Shown piece by piece: positions 49,418 through 59,285 of a DNA stretch of 64,000 nt. Below the pieces are notes generated by a model. It ran no database searches and was not told where the DNA came from. It was given only the letters and a program-made list of their open reading frames with translations. A program made the position numbers and the translations under genes. The stretch lies in NCBI GenBank assembly GCA_027487315.1, contig JAIYDW010000094.1, forward strand, positions 1 to 64,000. The letters run 5' to 3'. The stretch is from Verrucomicrobiaceae bacterium (GTDB taxonomy: Bacteria; Verrucomicrobiota; Verrucomicrobiia; Verrucomicrobiales; Verrucomicrobiaceae). The stretch's first letter is position 1. Every line of letters starts with the position of its first letter.

Positions 49418-50590
49418 TTGAACCTCGTCCAAATCTGCTCCGAGATGCCCCCTCTCAATGGCGGCATCGGCACCGCCGTCGCGGATCTCGCACCCGCTCT
49501 CGTCGCAAACGGCATCCACCTCACCATCGTCGGCGTTTACCCCCCTTCCCTCCTCCGCGAAAACCCCCTCTCCCTCCCAGATCGCCACTCGAACTTCACC
49601 GTCCTACGACTTCCCTCCCCATGGACCCGCCTCCCCTTCCGCTGGCGCCTCCCCCTCGAACGCCGCACCCTCCGCCGCTTCCTCATCCGCCACTTACGCC
49701 ACTCCAAAACCGACGCCATCCTCGCCGATGACTACGACGGCTGGCTCCCCATCCCTCCCACCTCCACTCTCCCTCTCATCACCCGTCTCAACGGCAGCAA
49801 CCTCGTCTACGACCACCTCATCCAACGCACCGGACACCCCGCCCTTCATCAATCCGAGCAGCGCATGCTACAATCCTCTCGCGCCTGGATCGGCGTCTCC
49901 CGCTTCTTCCTCGACGCCACCACCTCCCTCGTCCCACCTCCCCCCAGCCTCATCACCACCGTCATTCCTAATGCCATCGACGCCCAAGCCTTCGCCCCCC
50001 TCCCCCCCACCGAAACCATCCCCGGCCGAATCGTCTTCCACAATTCCCTGACCCCCCGCAAAGGCCTCCAAAACCTCCTGCAAGCCTTCGCCCAAATCAT
50101 CCCCATCCGCCCCGACACCACCCTCTTCCTCTGTGGCTCAGCCCCCAATCCCGACTGGCTTGAAAAGCAACTCTCCGCCCTCCCTCCCCTCGCCCGCCAA
50201 GCCATCACCCTCACCGGTCGCATCGACCGCCAATCCACCCTGCAAAACATCCTCGGTCGCGCCGCCGTCGCCTGCTACCCCTCTCACCTCGAAACCTTCG
50301 GCCTCTCCCCCGTCGAAGCCATGGCCATGCAGCGCGTCACCCTCTACGCCGACTGCGGCCCCGCCCGCGAAGTCATCCGCGACGGCATCGACGGCTTCAT
50401 CACCCCGGTTGCCAACCCCTCCGCCCTCGCCGAAAAACTCCTCCAAGCCCTCGCCCTAAACCCCGATCAAAGACAAGCCATCGGCCAAGCCGCACGTTCC
50501 ACTGTCCTCCACCGTTTCGACCGCCCCATCGTCGCCCGACAAATGACCGACTTCCTTCGCTCCGTCATCGCCCCCACATCCTCCCGCTGA
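49418..50590 (+). CDS. Family 4 glycosyltransferase
   Basis: MNLVQICSEMPPLNGGIGTAVADLAPALVANG; VFHNSLTPRKGLQNLLQAFAQI; CYPSHLETFGLSPVEAMAMQ; TTG start. Confidence 0.88.
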   Translation: MNLVQICSEMPPLNGGIGTAVADLAPALVANGIHLTIVGVYPPSLLRENPLSLPDRHSNFTVLRLPSPWTRLPFRWRLPLERRTLRRFLIRHLRHSKTDAILADDYDGWLPIPPTSTLPLITRLNGSNLVYDHLIQRTGHPALHQSEQRMLQSSRAWIGVSRFFLDATTSLVPPPPSLITTVIPNAIDAQAFAPLPPTETIPGRIVFHNSLTPRKGLQNLLQAFAQIIPIRPDTTLFLCGSAPNPDWLEKQLSALPPLARQAITLTGRIDRQSTLQNILGRAAVACYPSHLETFGLSPVEAMAMQRVTLYADCGPAREVIRDGIDGFITPVANPSALAEKLLQALALNPDQRQAIGQAARSTVLHRFDRPIVARQMTDFLRSVIAPTSSR

Positions 50591-50603
50591 TCCCTTCCCT
50601 CCC

Positions 50604-51254
50604 ATGTCCCTTCTCAAAGCTCTCACCAAAGCCTACCAAACCCTCCTCCAACTCCGGGAAGAAGCCGTCATCCGCCGCCTCACTTCTCCGTCCCCCATCC
50701 TCCGCACGCGCGACGAATTCCCCCTCTGGCTCAATATCCTCAACCTTCGCTCCCAAGGCGTCGAAATCGGCGTCCAACGCGGCACCTTCTCCACCATCCT
50801 CCTTTCCTCCTGGGCCGGCCAAAAACTCACCTGCATCGACCCCTGGCGCTCCTTCGACCCCGCCAGCTACCACGACACCGCCAACGTCGAACAATCCCGC
50901 CAGGAAGCCAATTTCCAAACCACCCGCTCCCGCCTCGCCCCCTTCGGCACCCGCGCCGCCCAGCTCCGCAAAACCTCCGCCGAAGCCGCCCCGGATTTCC
51001 CTGACCACTCCCTCGACTTCGCCTACATCGACGCCCAGCACCACTACGCCGCCGTCGTCGAAGACATCACCCTCTGGTGGCCCAAAGTCCGCCCCGGCGG
51101 CATCCTCGCCGGCCATGATTACCTCGACGGCATCGTCTCCGACACCGACTTCGGCGTCAAACGCGCCGTCGACGAATTCGCTCGCTCCCAAAACCTCCCC
51201 GTCATCGCCTCCCTCGAACTCGATTACCCCTCATGGTTTATCGTCAAACCCTGA
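50604..51254 (+). CDS. Class I SAM-dependent methyltransferase
   Basis: VEIGVQRGTFSTILLSSW, LDFAYIDAQHHYAAVVEDITLWWPKVRPGGILAGHDY. Confidence 0.8.
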   Translation: MSLLKALTKAYQTLLQLREEAVIRRLTSPSPILRTRDEFPLWLNILNLRSQGVEIGVQRGTFSTILLSSWAGQKLTCIDPWRSFDPASYHDTANVEQSRQEANFQTTRSRLAPFGTRAAQLRKTSAEAAPDFPDHSLDFAYIDAQHHYAAVVEDITLWWPKVRPGGILAGHDYLDGIVSDTDFGVKRAVDEFARSQNLPVIASLELDYPSWFIVKP

Positions 51255-51287
51255 CCTCCTTTCCCCAGTGCTCGCTCCCCTCCCGGC

Positions 51288-52808
51288 ATGAGCCTCAAAC
51301 AACGCCTCCTCAACACCTCGGCCCTCAACCTGGTCGACTTCGCCATCAAGATCCTCGTGGTCTTCCTGGTCTCACCCTTCCTCATCCATCGACTGGGAAA
51401 ACCCGACTATGGCCTCTGGATGCTCCTCCTCTCGGTCCTCGGCTACCTTGACCTCCTCGACCTCGGCTTCAGTCAAACCAGCGTCCGTTGCCTCAGTCAG
51501 GCCATCGCCACCCAGGACCCCCTCCGCATCGCCGCCGTCTTCCAGCACTTCCGCCGGATCTATCGCCGCGCCGCCGTCGCCTCTCTGCTCCTCACCACCC
51601 TCACCGTCCTCCTGCTCCCCTATTGGGTCACCGACCCCGAAACCCTCAACCAATCCCGCCTCGTCCTCGGCATCGGCGGACTCCTCACCAGCATCAGCTA
51701 CTTCCTGCGCGTCCAAACCTCCCTCATCAAAAGCCACATCCTCTATCACAAACTCATCCTCGCAGGCATGGTCCGACTTCTCTTTAATACCACCCTCACC
51801 ATCGCCTTCCTCCTCTCCGGTTACGGCCTGGAATCCCTCGCCATCGCCTGGGCCATCGGCCTCATCCTCGAACAAAGCCTCATCTGGCTGCAAGCACGCT
51901 CCCTCGTTCCCCAAACGCTCCCGCAACCCTCCCTCCCTCTCCCCGAACAAAAAGAAATCCGAGGGTTCGCCGCCAAAATGACCCTCTGGTCCATGGCCTC
52001 TTTCATGCGTGAACGCGTGGACACCCAAGTCCTCGGCTCCCATCTCGGCAGCATCGCCGTCGCTCACTACGCTGTCGGCTCCCGCCTCGTCACCCTCTTC
52101 TCCGATCTCATCAACGCGGTCTTCGGCGCCCACTTCCTCGCCGCCTTCTCCCAACTCAACGAACAACACGGCCCCTCCGGCGCCGCCTCCCGCCTTCTCT
52201 CCAGCCTCCGGCTCTCAGCCCCCTTCGCCCTCAGTGGCGGCATCTGCCTCTTCCTCCTAGGTCCTGCCTTCATCGACCGCTGGCTCGGACCTGGCTTCGA
52301 ACAATCTCATCTCGTCATCCAAATCCTCGCCTTCCCCCTCTCCATCACTCTCATGCAATACCCCACCGGCACCTTCCTCGGCGCCCTCAATCGCCACGGC
52401 TCGATGGCCCTCGTCTCCGTCATCGGAGGCGCCCTGAATCTCGTTGGCAGCCTCCTCCTCGTTCGCTGGATCGGCTTCCAAGGCGTGGTCGTCGCCACCG
52501 CCATCGAACTCCTCCTCACCGGCCTTGTCGCCTGGCCCATCATCGTCTCCCACCACCAAGACGTCAGCCTGCGTCCCTACCTCCTCGTCCTCGCCAAACC
52601 CCTCGCCGTCCTCACCCCCGTCGCCCTCGCCGGCCTCTGGCTCCAATCCTCCTATGGCCCCCCGACCTCCTACCCATCCCTCGTCGCATCAGGCTTCGCT
52701 CTGACCTCTCTCCTGGCCCTTCTCACTTGGATAGCCCTCCTCACCCCAGCCGAACGCTCCTGGATCAAATCCAAACGACGCCATGCTCCCAATTCCGTTG
52801 CATCCTAA
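51288..52808 (+). CDS. Wzx-type oligosaccharide flippase / polysaccharide biosynthesis protein
   Basis: 506 aa with multiple TM helices; LVDFAIKILVVFLVSPFLIHRLGKPDYGLWMLLLSVLGYLDLLDLGF. Confidence 0.88.
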   Translation: MSLKQRLLNTSALNLVDFAIKILVVFLVSPFLIHRLGKPDYGLWMLLLSVLGYLDLLDLGFSQTSVRCLSQAIATQDPLRIAAVFQHFRRIYRRAAVASLLLTTLTVLLLPYWVTDPETLNQSRLVLGIGGLLTSISYFLRVQTSLIKSHILYHKLILAGMVRLLFNTTLTIAFLLSGYGLESLAIAWAIGLILEQSLIWLQARSLVPQTLPQPSLPLPEQKEIRGFAAKMTLWSMASFMRERVDTQVLGSHLGSIAVAHYAVGSRLVTLFSDLINAVFGAHFLAAFSQLNEQHGPSGAASRLLSSLRLSAPFALSGGICLFLLGPAFIDRWLGPGFEQSHLVIQILAFPLSITLMQYPTGTFLGALNRHGSMALVSVIGGALNLVGSLLLVRWIGFQGVVVATAIELLLTGLVAWPIIVSHHQDVSLRPYLLVLAKPLAVLTPVALAGLWLQSSYGPPTSYPSLVASGFALTSLLALLTWIALLTPAERSWIKSKRRHAPNSVAS

Positions 52809-52841
52809 ACCCCTCTGACCCTCTCTACTCCCCTCCACCCC

Positions 52842-53639
52842 ATGCTCAATCCCGCCCGCTTAGCCCTCTCCGCCTGCAAGCGGCTCATCGCCAAACTCCA
52901 CCGCTCCCCCGCCCCGATCCCTCCTCCCATCACCGCCGCCCTCGACACCCTCGCCCAAGCTCCCTCCTTCGTCGTCGTTCAACTTGGCGCCTACATCGGC
53001 AACTCCGACAACGACCCCCTCTTCAACTTCCTCACCCATCTCCCCTCCCGTCAACCTCCCTCCCACCGAGCCATCCTCGTCGAACCCGTCGCCTCCAGCT
53101 TCGCCCAACTCCAAAACAACTACCGCCACATCCCCGGCGTCCATCTCGAAAACGTCGCCATCTCAGACACCCCCGGCACCGCTCCCTTCTATCGCCTCGG
53201 TGTCGATCCCGTCGCCCATGGCTTCCCCGATTGGCTCTCCCAACTCAGCTCCCTCAAAGACGAGCGCATGCACTCCCTCTGGGAACAATACGAAGCCGAC
53301 CCCGCCATTCAGGCCTTCTACCTCAAACACCGAATCGTCGAACCCGTCCCCTGCATCACCTTCGACCAACTCGCCCTCAAACATGGCCTCAAAAACATCG
53401 ACCTCCTCCAAATGGATGTCGAAGGCTACGAATTCGAAATCTTCAAAACCATCGACTTCAATCGCTGGAACATCCGCTTCATCAACTACGAATCCGTCCT
53501 TCTCCAAAACAACAAACCCGCCTGTGAATCCCTCCTGCGCGACCACGGCTACCTGCTCGCCTCCTATCAAAAAGACACCTTCGCCTGCCGCCCTGAAGAC
53601 GCCCATCTCCTTCGCTCAATCGGCCATCCTCCCACCTAA
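52842..53639 (+). CDS. FkbM family methyltransferase
   Basis: VVQLGAYIGNSDNDPLFNFL, ILVEPVASSFAQLQNNY, NVAISDTPGTAPFY, IDLLQMDVEGYEFEIFKTIDF. Confidence 0.85.
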   Translation: MLNPARLALSACKRLIAKLHRSPAPIPPPITAALDTLAQAPSFVVVQLGAYIGNSDNDPLFNFLTHLPSRQPPSHRAILVEPVASSFAQLQNNYRHIPGVHLENVAISDTPGTAPFYRLGVDPVAHGFPDWLSQLSSLKDERMHSLWEQYEADPAIQAFYLKHRIVEPVPCITFDQLALKHGLKNIDLLQMDVEGYEFEIFKTIDFNRWNIRFINYESVLLQNNKPACESLLRDHGYLLASYQKDTFACRPEDAHLLRSIGHPPT

Positions 53640-53656
53640 CTCGCGCCCCCATCGCC

Positions 53657-54436
53657 ATGTCGCTCACCCCTCCTCGCCCCGCACACGCCAGCCTCCTCCG
53701 TCTCGCCGCCAGACGAATCAGTCACCTGCTCGACGCCTACCCGTCCGCTCACGGTCTCCTCAAGTCCGCCTTCCTCTCCCTCCCCCCGGCTCTGCGCGGC
53801 AGGCAAATGATCTGGGACACCCTCGCCGCCCTCGGCAAGTCACGCGGCCAAAACGTCTTCGTCCTCCAAGTCGGCGCCAATGACGGCGTCCACGACGACC
53901 CCGTCTCTCACTTCATCCGCAAACACCACTGGTCCGCCCTCCTCGTCGAACCCGTCCCCCGCATCTTCGCCACCCTCACCCAAAACTACGCCAACCAGCC
54001 AGGCATCCAGTTCGCCAACGTCGCCATCTCCGACCGCGATGAAACCAAACCCTTCTTCTTCATCGACGACCCCCACCACGAACTGCCCGCCTGGGCCAGT
54101 GAAGTCGGCTCCTTCATCCACGATCTCGTCACCACCGAAATCGCCGGCCGTGATGTCCGCTCCTTCATCCGCGAAATCCAAGTCCCCTGCCTCACCCCGG
54201 CCTCCCTCCTCCAACAACACCAAATCCAAAAAGTCGATGTGGTGGTCATCGACGCCCAAGGCTACGATGATCGCATCCTGCTCCAATTGCCCCTCTCAAG
54301 CATCCACCCCGTCATGATCATCTTCGAGCACTGCCTCCTCTCAGACACCCAACGTCAAACCTGCCAAACCTTCCTCAACCAGCACGGTTACCAACTCGAA
54401 AGCGACCGCTGGGACACCCTCGCCACCCTCCGCTAA
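53657..54436 (+). CDS. FkbM family methyltransferase
   Basis: VLQVGANDGVHDDPVSHFIRKHHWSALLVEPVPRIFATLTQNYANQPGIQFANVAISDRD; VVVIDAQGYDDRIL. Confidence 0.85.
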   Translation: MSLTPPRPAHASLLRLAARRISHLLDAYPSAHGLLKSAFLSLPPALRGRQMIWDTLAALGKSRGQNVFVLQVGANDGVHDDPVSHFIRKHHWSALLVEPVPRIFATLTQNYANQPGIQFANVAISDRDETKPFFFIDDPHHELPAWASEVGSFIHDLVTTEIAGRDVRSFIREIQVPCLTPASLLQQHQIQKVDVVVIDAQGYDDRILLQLPLSSIHPVMIIFEHCLLSDTQRQTCQTFLNQHGYQLESDRWDTLATLR

Positions 54437-54449
54437 AATCCACCCCGGC

Positions 54450-55265
54450 ATGGCCTCCCTCCGACATCTCCTGGATCAAATCCTCATCCGCCTCCTTCAA
54501 CATCCCTTCGCGGATCGCGTCGCAGGCTACATCGCCTGGCAGCGACGCCGCAAAACCCGACGCCAAATCGAAGCTCAACTCATCGCTGACAACCGCTACC
54601 CCGACTCCGTCCTCACCGGCCCCTTCGCCGGCATGACCCTGCCCGACAAATCCCTCTTCCTCGACGCCCGCTTCGAGAAAACCTTCGGCGCCTACGAACA
54701 CGAACTCTTCCCCCTCATCCAGTCCCTCGCCCAAAACCCTAACGCCTTCGACCAACTCATCAACATCGGAGCCGCCGATGGCTTCTACACCGTCGGCTTG
54801 GCCCAACTCTTCCCTCAGGCCAAAGTGCTCGCCTACGAACCCAATCAAGTCAAAACTCCGGTCCTCCAGGAAACCGCCAGACTCAACCACGTCGCCGATC
54901 GCATCGAACTCTCCGGACTCTGCACTCCCGATGTCTTGAATCATCTCTCCCCCACCCCAAAAACCTTGCTCATTGTCGATGTCGACGGCTACGAAAAGCC
55001 CTTGCTCGACCCCGCCCAAGTCCCCTGGCTCACATCCGTCAGCCTCCTCATTGAAACCCACGACTGCTTCGTGCCAGGCATCACCGAACTGCTCAAACAA
55101 CGCTTCCAACCCACTCATCAAATCGAGGAAATCCCCATGGCCGGCCCACCTTACGCCTCGATTCCGCCTCTCAAATCCCTCACCATGCACCAGGTCGATT
55201 CCATGGTCGGCTCCGAACGCCCAAACCTCCAATCTTGGCTCTGGATGACACCCCTTCCCTCCTAA
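54450..55265 (+). CDS. FkbM-like SAM-dependent methyltransferase
   Basis: LINIGAADGFYTVGLAQLFPQAKVLAYEPNQVKTPVLQETARLN; LLIVDVDGYEKPLLDP. Confidence 0.75.
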   Translation: MASLRHLLDQILIRLLQHPFADRVAGYIAWQRRRKTRRQIEAQLIADNRYPDSVLTGPFAGMTLPDKSLFLDARFEKTFGAYEHELFPLIQSLAQNPNAFDQLINIGAADGFYTVGLAQLFPQAKVLAYEPNQVKTPVLQETARLNHVADRIELSGLCTPDVLNHLSPTPKTLLIVDVDGYEKPLLDPAQVPWLTSVSLLIETHDCFVPGITELLKQRFQPTHQIEEIPMAGPPYASIPPLKSLTMHQVDSMVGSERPNLQSWLWMTPLPS

Positions 55266-55268
55266 CCC

Positions 55269-56096
55269 ATGCAGTCCTGCGGAGTCCTCTACATCGCCAC
55301 CGGCGCCTCCTACCTCGAAGAGGCTCGCCGCTCCGCGCAATCCGTCAAAAAACACAGCCCCACCCTGTCCATCGCCGTCGTCACCGACCAACCCGTCAAA
55401 CCCGACGCCGACTTCGACATCATCCTCGATGTCTCCGCCAACACCATTCTCGAAGAACACCAGGAACGCTACCTCACTCAGGACAAAGTCCCCTACTATC
55501 GAAAAATCCTCCCCCTCTTCCAGTCTCCCTTTCAAAAAACCATCTTCCTCGACTCGGACACCTTCGTCGCCGCCCCGCTCGACGAACTCTTCACCCTGCT
55601 CGACCACTTCGACCTCCTCGTCACCCCCGCGCACATCGTCCATGACTATCGCTTCGAGCGCGAAGAATCCCCCTTCTCTCAAATCCCCGCCGCCTTCGGC
55701 TACTTCAACACCGGCCTGATCGCCTTCCGCAAATCCCCTACCACTGACGCCTTCCTCCATCGTTGGCTCCACAACTTCATCCAGCACACCGCCCGCTTCA
55801 CCGTCAATGACCAGCCTGCCTTCCGGCTCACCCTCTTCGAAAACTTCGCCTCCTTCCACGTCCTCCCCGCCCGCTACAACATCATCAGTTGGACCCCATT
55901 CATCGTCCCCGCAGGCGGCGGCATCGTCATGCTGCACGGCCGCAACCCCTGGCTCCAAAAATGGATCGCCGCCTTCCACGGCGGACCCCACCCGACCATC
56001 GTCGGTCCCCTCCCCTGGCGCGCCTCCTTCATTTTTCAAACCGCTCGCATCCTGAACTTCCTCCGCCGCCACCTGACCAAACGCTCCAACCGATGA
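55269..56096 (+). CDS. GT8-like nucleotide-diphospho-sugar transferase
   Basis: VLYIATGASYLEEARRSAQSVKKHSPTLSIAVVTDQP; KTIFLDSDTFVAAPLDELF. Confidence 0.75.
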   Translation: MQSCGVLYIATGASYLEEARRSAQSVKKHSPTLSIAVVTDQPVKPDADFDIILDVSANTILEEHQERYLTQDKVPYYRKILPLFQSPFQKTIFLDSDTFVAAPLDELFTLLDHFDLLVTPAHIVHDYRFEREESPFSQIPAAFGYFNTGLIAFRKSPTTDAFLHRWLHNFIQHTARFTVNDQPAFRLTLFENFASFHVLPARYNIISWTPFIVPAGGGIVMLHGRNPWLQKWIAAFHGGPHPTIVGPLPWRASFIFQTARILNFLRRHLTKRSNR

Positions 56097-57055
56097 CTCG
56101 CCCGTCCATCGCGCCAACCTCCCGCGTCTCCATCGTTGTGCCCGCTTACAACTACGAACGCTACATCGCGCGTGCGATCGAATCCGCCCTCGCTCAGGAC
56201 TACCAACCCATCGAGATCCTCGTCGTCAACGACGGCTCCACCGATCAAACCGCCACCATCGCCGCCTCGTTCGAATCCCGAGGCGTCCGCCTCATCAATC
56301 AACCCAATCAAGGCCTCGCCGCCGCCCGCAACACCGGCATCGCCAACACCACCAGCGACCTGCTCCTGTTTTTGGACGCCGACGATTTCCTCGCTCCCAA
56401 CGCCATCTCAACTCTGCTGGCAGAAATGGATCGCCTGGACCCCTCCTGGGGCCTCGTCGCTTGCCAGGCCAAAGTCCTGCTTCAGGACGGCTCCCTCTTC
56501 TCCTCGGACTCAGGCCCCCAACAATCCGTCGAGGTCACCTGGACTGACCTCATGTTCGGCAGCCGCTTCCCCTGCTGCGTCCTCATCCGTCGCGCCGTCT
56601 TCGAACAATGCGGACCCTTCGACGCCGCCTATCACCACCTCGGCTGCGAAGACCGCGACATGTGGCTTCGCGCCGCCGAATCTTTCCGCCTCTGGTCCAT
56701 CCCCGACAAACTCGTCGTCGTCGCTTTTCATGGCGCCAACATGAGTAGCAATCCCAACCGCCAACTCGCAGGCATCCACCGCTGCCTCACCAAAGCCCTC
56801 GCCTCCCAACACAAACCTCGCCAAAACCTGCCCTTCCGCCTCAAAGTCTGGGCCGTCTTTCACACCAACGCCACCCTTCTCCACAGCCAGGCCCGCCACC
56901 ACGCCCGCGCCGCTTGGCACGCACTTCTCAGCCTCCTCCTCTGGCCCCTCCCTGGCTTGTCCCGACTTGCCGGTCGCCCCTCCGGCTTCAGAGCCCGCCG
57001 CCTCGCCATCGCCCTTCGCGACGGCTTCCATCCCCAGCCCCAATCCTCCTCCTAA
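56093..57055 (+). CDS. Family 2 glycosyltransferase
   Basis: VSIVVPAYNYERYIARAIESALAQDYQPIEILVVNDGSTDQT; LLLFLDADDFL; ATGA overlap with upstream gene. Confidence 0.92.
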   Translation: MTRPSIAPTSRVSIVVPAYNYERYIARAIESALAQDYQPIEILVVNDGSTDQTATIAASFESRGVRLINQPNQGLAAARNTGIANTTSDLLLFLDADDFLAPNAISTLLAEMDRLDPSWGLVACQAKVLLQDGSLFSSDSGPQQSVEVTWTDLMFGSRFPCCVLIRRAVFEQCGPFDAAYHHLGCEDRDMWLRAAESFRLWSIPDKLVVVAFHGANMSSNPNRQLAGIHRCLTKALASQHKPRQNLPFRLKVWAVFHTNATLLHSQARHHARAAWHALLSLLLWPLPGLSRLAGRPSGFRARRLAIALRDGFHPQPQSSS

Positions 57056-58179
57056 TGGGCTCCTTTCGTCTGCTCTTGGCCTTGGCCGTCGTCATCTCTC
57101 ACTCCGCCCCCATCGCGGGCTTCCCCCTCATCAGCGGAGGCCTCGCCGTCAAGGTCTTCTTCATGGTCTCCGGCTTCTACATGGCCCTCATTCTCTCTGA
57201 AAAATACCAACCCCTTCCGCGCGGCCTCTGGCTGTTCTTCTCCAACCGCTTCCTCCGCATCTTCCCCCTCTTTTGGCTCGTCCTCTTCCTCGAAATCCTC
57301 CTCGGCTTGGTCGCCCCTCAATTCGCCACCAATCCCTCCGCCACTTCCCTCCACCAATCTCTCCTCCACACCTCTGGACCCGCTGTCCTCGCCACCTTGG
57401 GCCTTTCCGAACTCACCCTCCTCGGCTCCGAATGGTTCTCCCTCCTGGCTTGGATCCCCGAGCAAGGCCTGCAATGGCACACCTCCACCACCCCCGCAGA
57501 CGCCCTGCGCGGCTGGCAACTCACCGTCATGCCCCACACCTGGACTCTCGGTTGCGAGATCGCTTTCTATCTCGCCGCTCCCTGGCTGAACCGCTGCCGC
57601 TCCCTCTGGCTGATCCTCATCCTGGCAGTCAACATCGCCCTCATCCTCTGCCTGCCTTGCCTCATCGATCCCCGACTCGCAGAGGCCGCTATCGACTACT
57701 CGGCACCTCTGCAATTCGAATTCTTCATCGCCGGCATGCTCGCTTGGCGCTCCTGCCAATCCTGGCCCAACGCCTTCAAAAAAAACGCCGGCCTGCTCCT
57801 GATCGGACTCCTGTTCACCTTCTTGTTTGGATTTGATAGCCTCTCTCAATTCACCTCTTCAGGTGCCTTGCTCGGCCTTTTCACCACCGCCGCCGTCAGC
57901 ATCCCCGCCCTCTTCCTCGCCTCTCGCGACCTCCATTGGGACCGCTTTATCGGCGATCTCTCCTACCCCGTCTACCTCTGCCACCCGCTCGCCATTCGCT
58001 TCCTCCACGAATTCGGCCCCTCCTTTTTTCCTGACAGCGATTGGACCCAATCCTCTGCATTCGCTCTTTCAGCGATCCTCCTCTCCTGCGCACTCGCATG
58101 GCTCTTGTCCCAAGCCGTCGACCGCCCTCTCAATCAAATCCGCCAGCGCCGTGTCGGCCCCACCGACCACTCTCCATGA
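57055..58179 (+). CDS. Acyltransferase 3 family membrane protein
   Basis: MGSFRLLLALAVVISHSAPIAGFPLISGGLAVKVFFMVSGFYMALIL; multiple TM helices. Confidence 0.88.
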   Translation: MGSFRLLLALAVVISHSAPIAGFPLISGGLAVKVFFMVSGFYMALILSEKYQPLPRGLWLFFSNRFLRIFPLFWLVLFLEILLGLVAPQFATNPSATSLHQSLLHTSGPAVLATLGLSELTLLGSEWFSLLAWIPEQGLQWHTSTTPADALRGWQLTVMPHTWTLGCEIAFYLAAPWLNRCRSLWLILILAVNIALILCLPCLIDPRLAEAAIDYSAPLQFEFFIAGMLAWRSCQSWPNAFKKNAGLLLIGLLFTFLFGFDSLSQFTSSGALLGLFTTAAVSIPALFLASRDLHWDRFIGDLSYPVYLCHPLAIRFLHEFGPSFFPDSDWTQSSAFALSAILLSCALAWLLSQAVDRPLNQIRQRRVGPTDHSP

Positions 58180-59285
58180 ACCCCGTCACCTGCCATCTCC
58201 TCGCTTGGTCTGACGATGCCCGCCTTCAACAGATCTACACCGGCCTGACTTCCCTCTCCAGACAGGGACTCATCCACCTCCGCCAATCCATCGTCTCAAA
58301 CCCAATCTCCATCGGCCTCCCTCAACTCCAGTCCGGATCCGCCCATACCCTCATCATCCTCAACGACTCCATCAAAGTCCTCTTCGATCTCACCGACCAT
58401 GGTTCGATCAACCCGGAATCGATCGCCAACATCGACCACTGCTTCAAACGAAGCTACGACCCCTCCGCACTCGTCAGCCTCGGACCCCTCAGTTCACGCA
58501 TCCACCCCCTTGGCCTCAACTACCCCGTCTTCCCCAATCGACCCGACATCCATGCCATCCGTCGCGCCTGCGCCTTCGGCTCTCTCCGACAGCGCCTTCA
58601 ACAACTCCTCCGCCTCTCAGATCCCGCCAACCTCTGGTCCTCCCTCCCCCGTGAGCGCCACCTCTCAGCCCCCCCCAACCTCAATCAAAAACCCAACGTC
58701 CTCTTCCTGGCTCGCGCTTGGGATCCCCAGGATTCCACCCACATCACTCCGCAACAAACCCGCCACTACAACACCATCAACGAAACCCGCGCCGCCTGCA
58801 TCCGCGCCCTCCGCACCGCCTTCGGTGACGCCTTCACCGGCGGCTTCAGTCACACCCCTTTCGCCCAGCGCCACTTCCCCGACGCCCTCGCCTCTCACCC
58901 CAATCAAACCTCCAAACGCGCCTACCTCCAACGGCTCAAAGAACACCCCATCTGCGTCACCAGCGAAGGACTGCACCACTCCATCGGTTGGAAAATGGGC
59001 GAATACGTCGCCCTCTCCAAAGCCATCGTCTCCGAAAAGCTTGCCTTCACGGTCCCCGGCCCTTTCGCCGATGGCACCCACTACCTCTCCTATCAAGATC
59101 CCGACGGCTGTGTCGCCGCTGTCAAAAAACTCATCCAGGATGTCCCACTCCGCCACTCCATGATGACTCAAAACCACGCCTACTTCCTGCAACACCTGCA
59201 ACCAGATCGCCTCGTCGCCCACTCCCTCAACACAGCCCTGGGTCAATCCGCCATCCAGTTCTCTCCCACTCCCTCACCCGCGTGA
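58176..59285 (+). CDS. Probable glycosyltransferase-like EPS-cluster protein
   Basis: Starts MNPVTCHLLAWSDDARLQQ (ATGA overlap); NVLFLARAWDP...RAYLQRLKEHPICVTSEGLHHSIGWKMGEYVALSKAIVSE. Confidence 0.55.
   Translation: MNPVTCHLLAWSDDARLQQIYTGLTSLSRQGLIHLRQSIVSNPISIGLPQLQSGSAHTLIILNDSIKVLFDLTDHGSINPESIANIDHCFKRSYDPSALVSLGPLSSRIHPLGLNYPVFPNRPDIHAIRRACAFGSLRQRLQQLLRLSDPANLWSSLPRERHLSAPPNLNQKPNVLFLARAWDPQDSTHITPQQTRHYNTINETRAACIRALRTAFGDAFTGGFSHTPFAQRHFPDALASHPNQTSKRAYLQRLKEHPICVTSEGLHHSIGWKMGEYVALSKAIVSEKLAFTVPGPFADGTHYLSYQDPDGCVAAVKKLIQDVPLRHSMMTQNHAYFLQHLQPDRLVAHSLNTALGQSAIQFSPTPSPA

Noticed and set aside
54375-56117. 580-aa minus ORF across the methyltransferase/GT8 genes
   Set aside because: Same shadow-ORF composition effect; spans three well-supported plus-strand genes.
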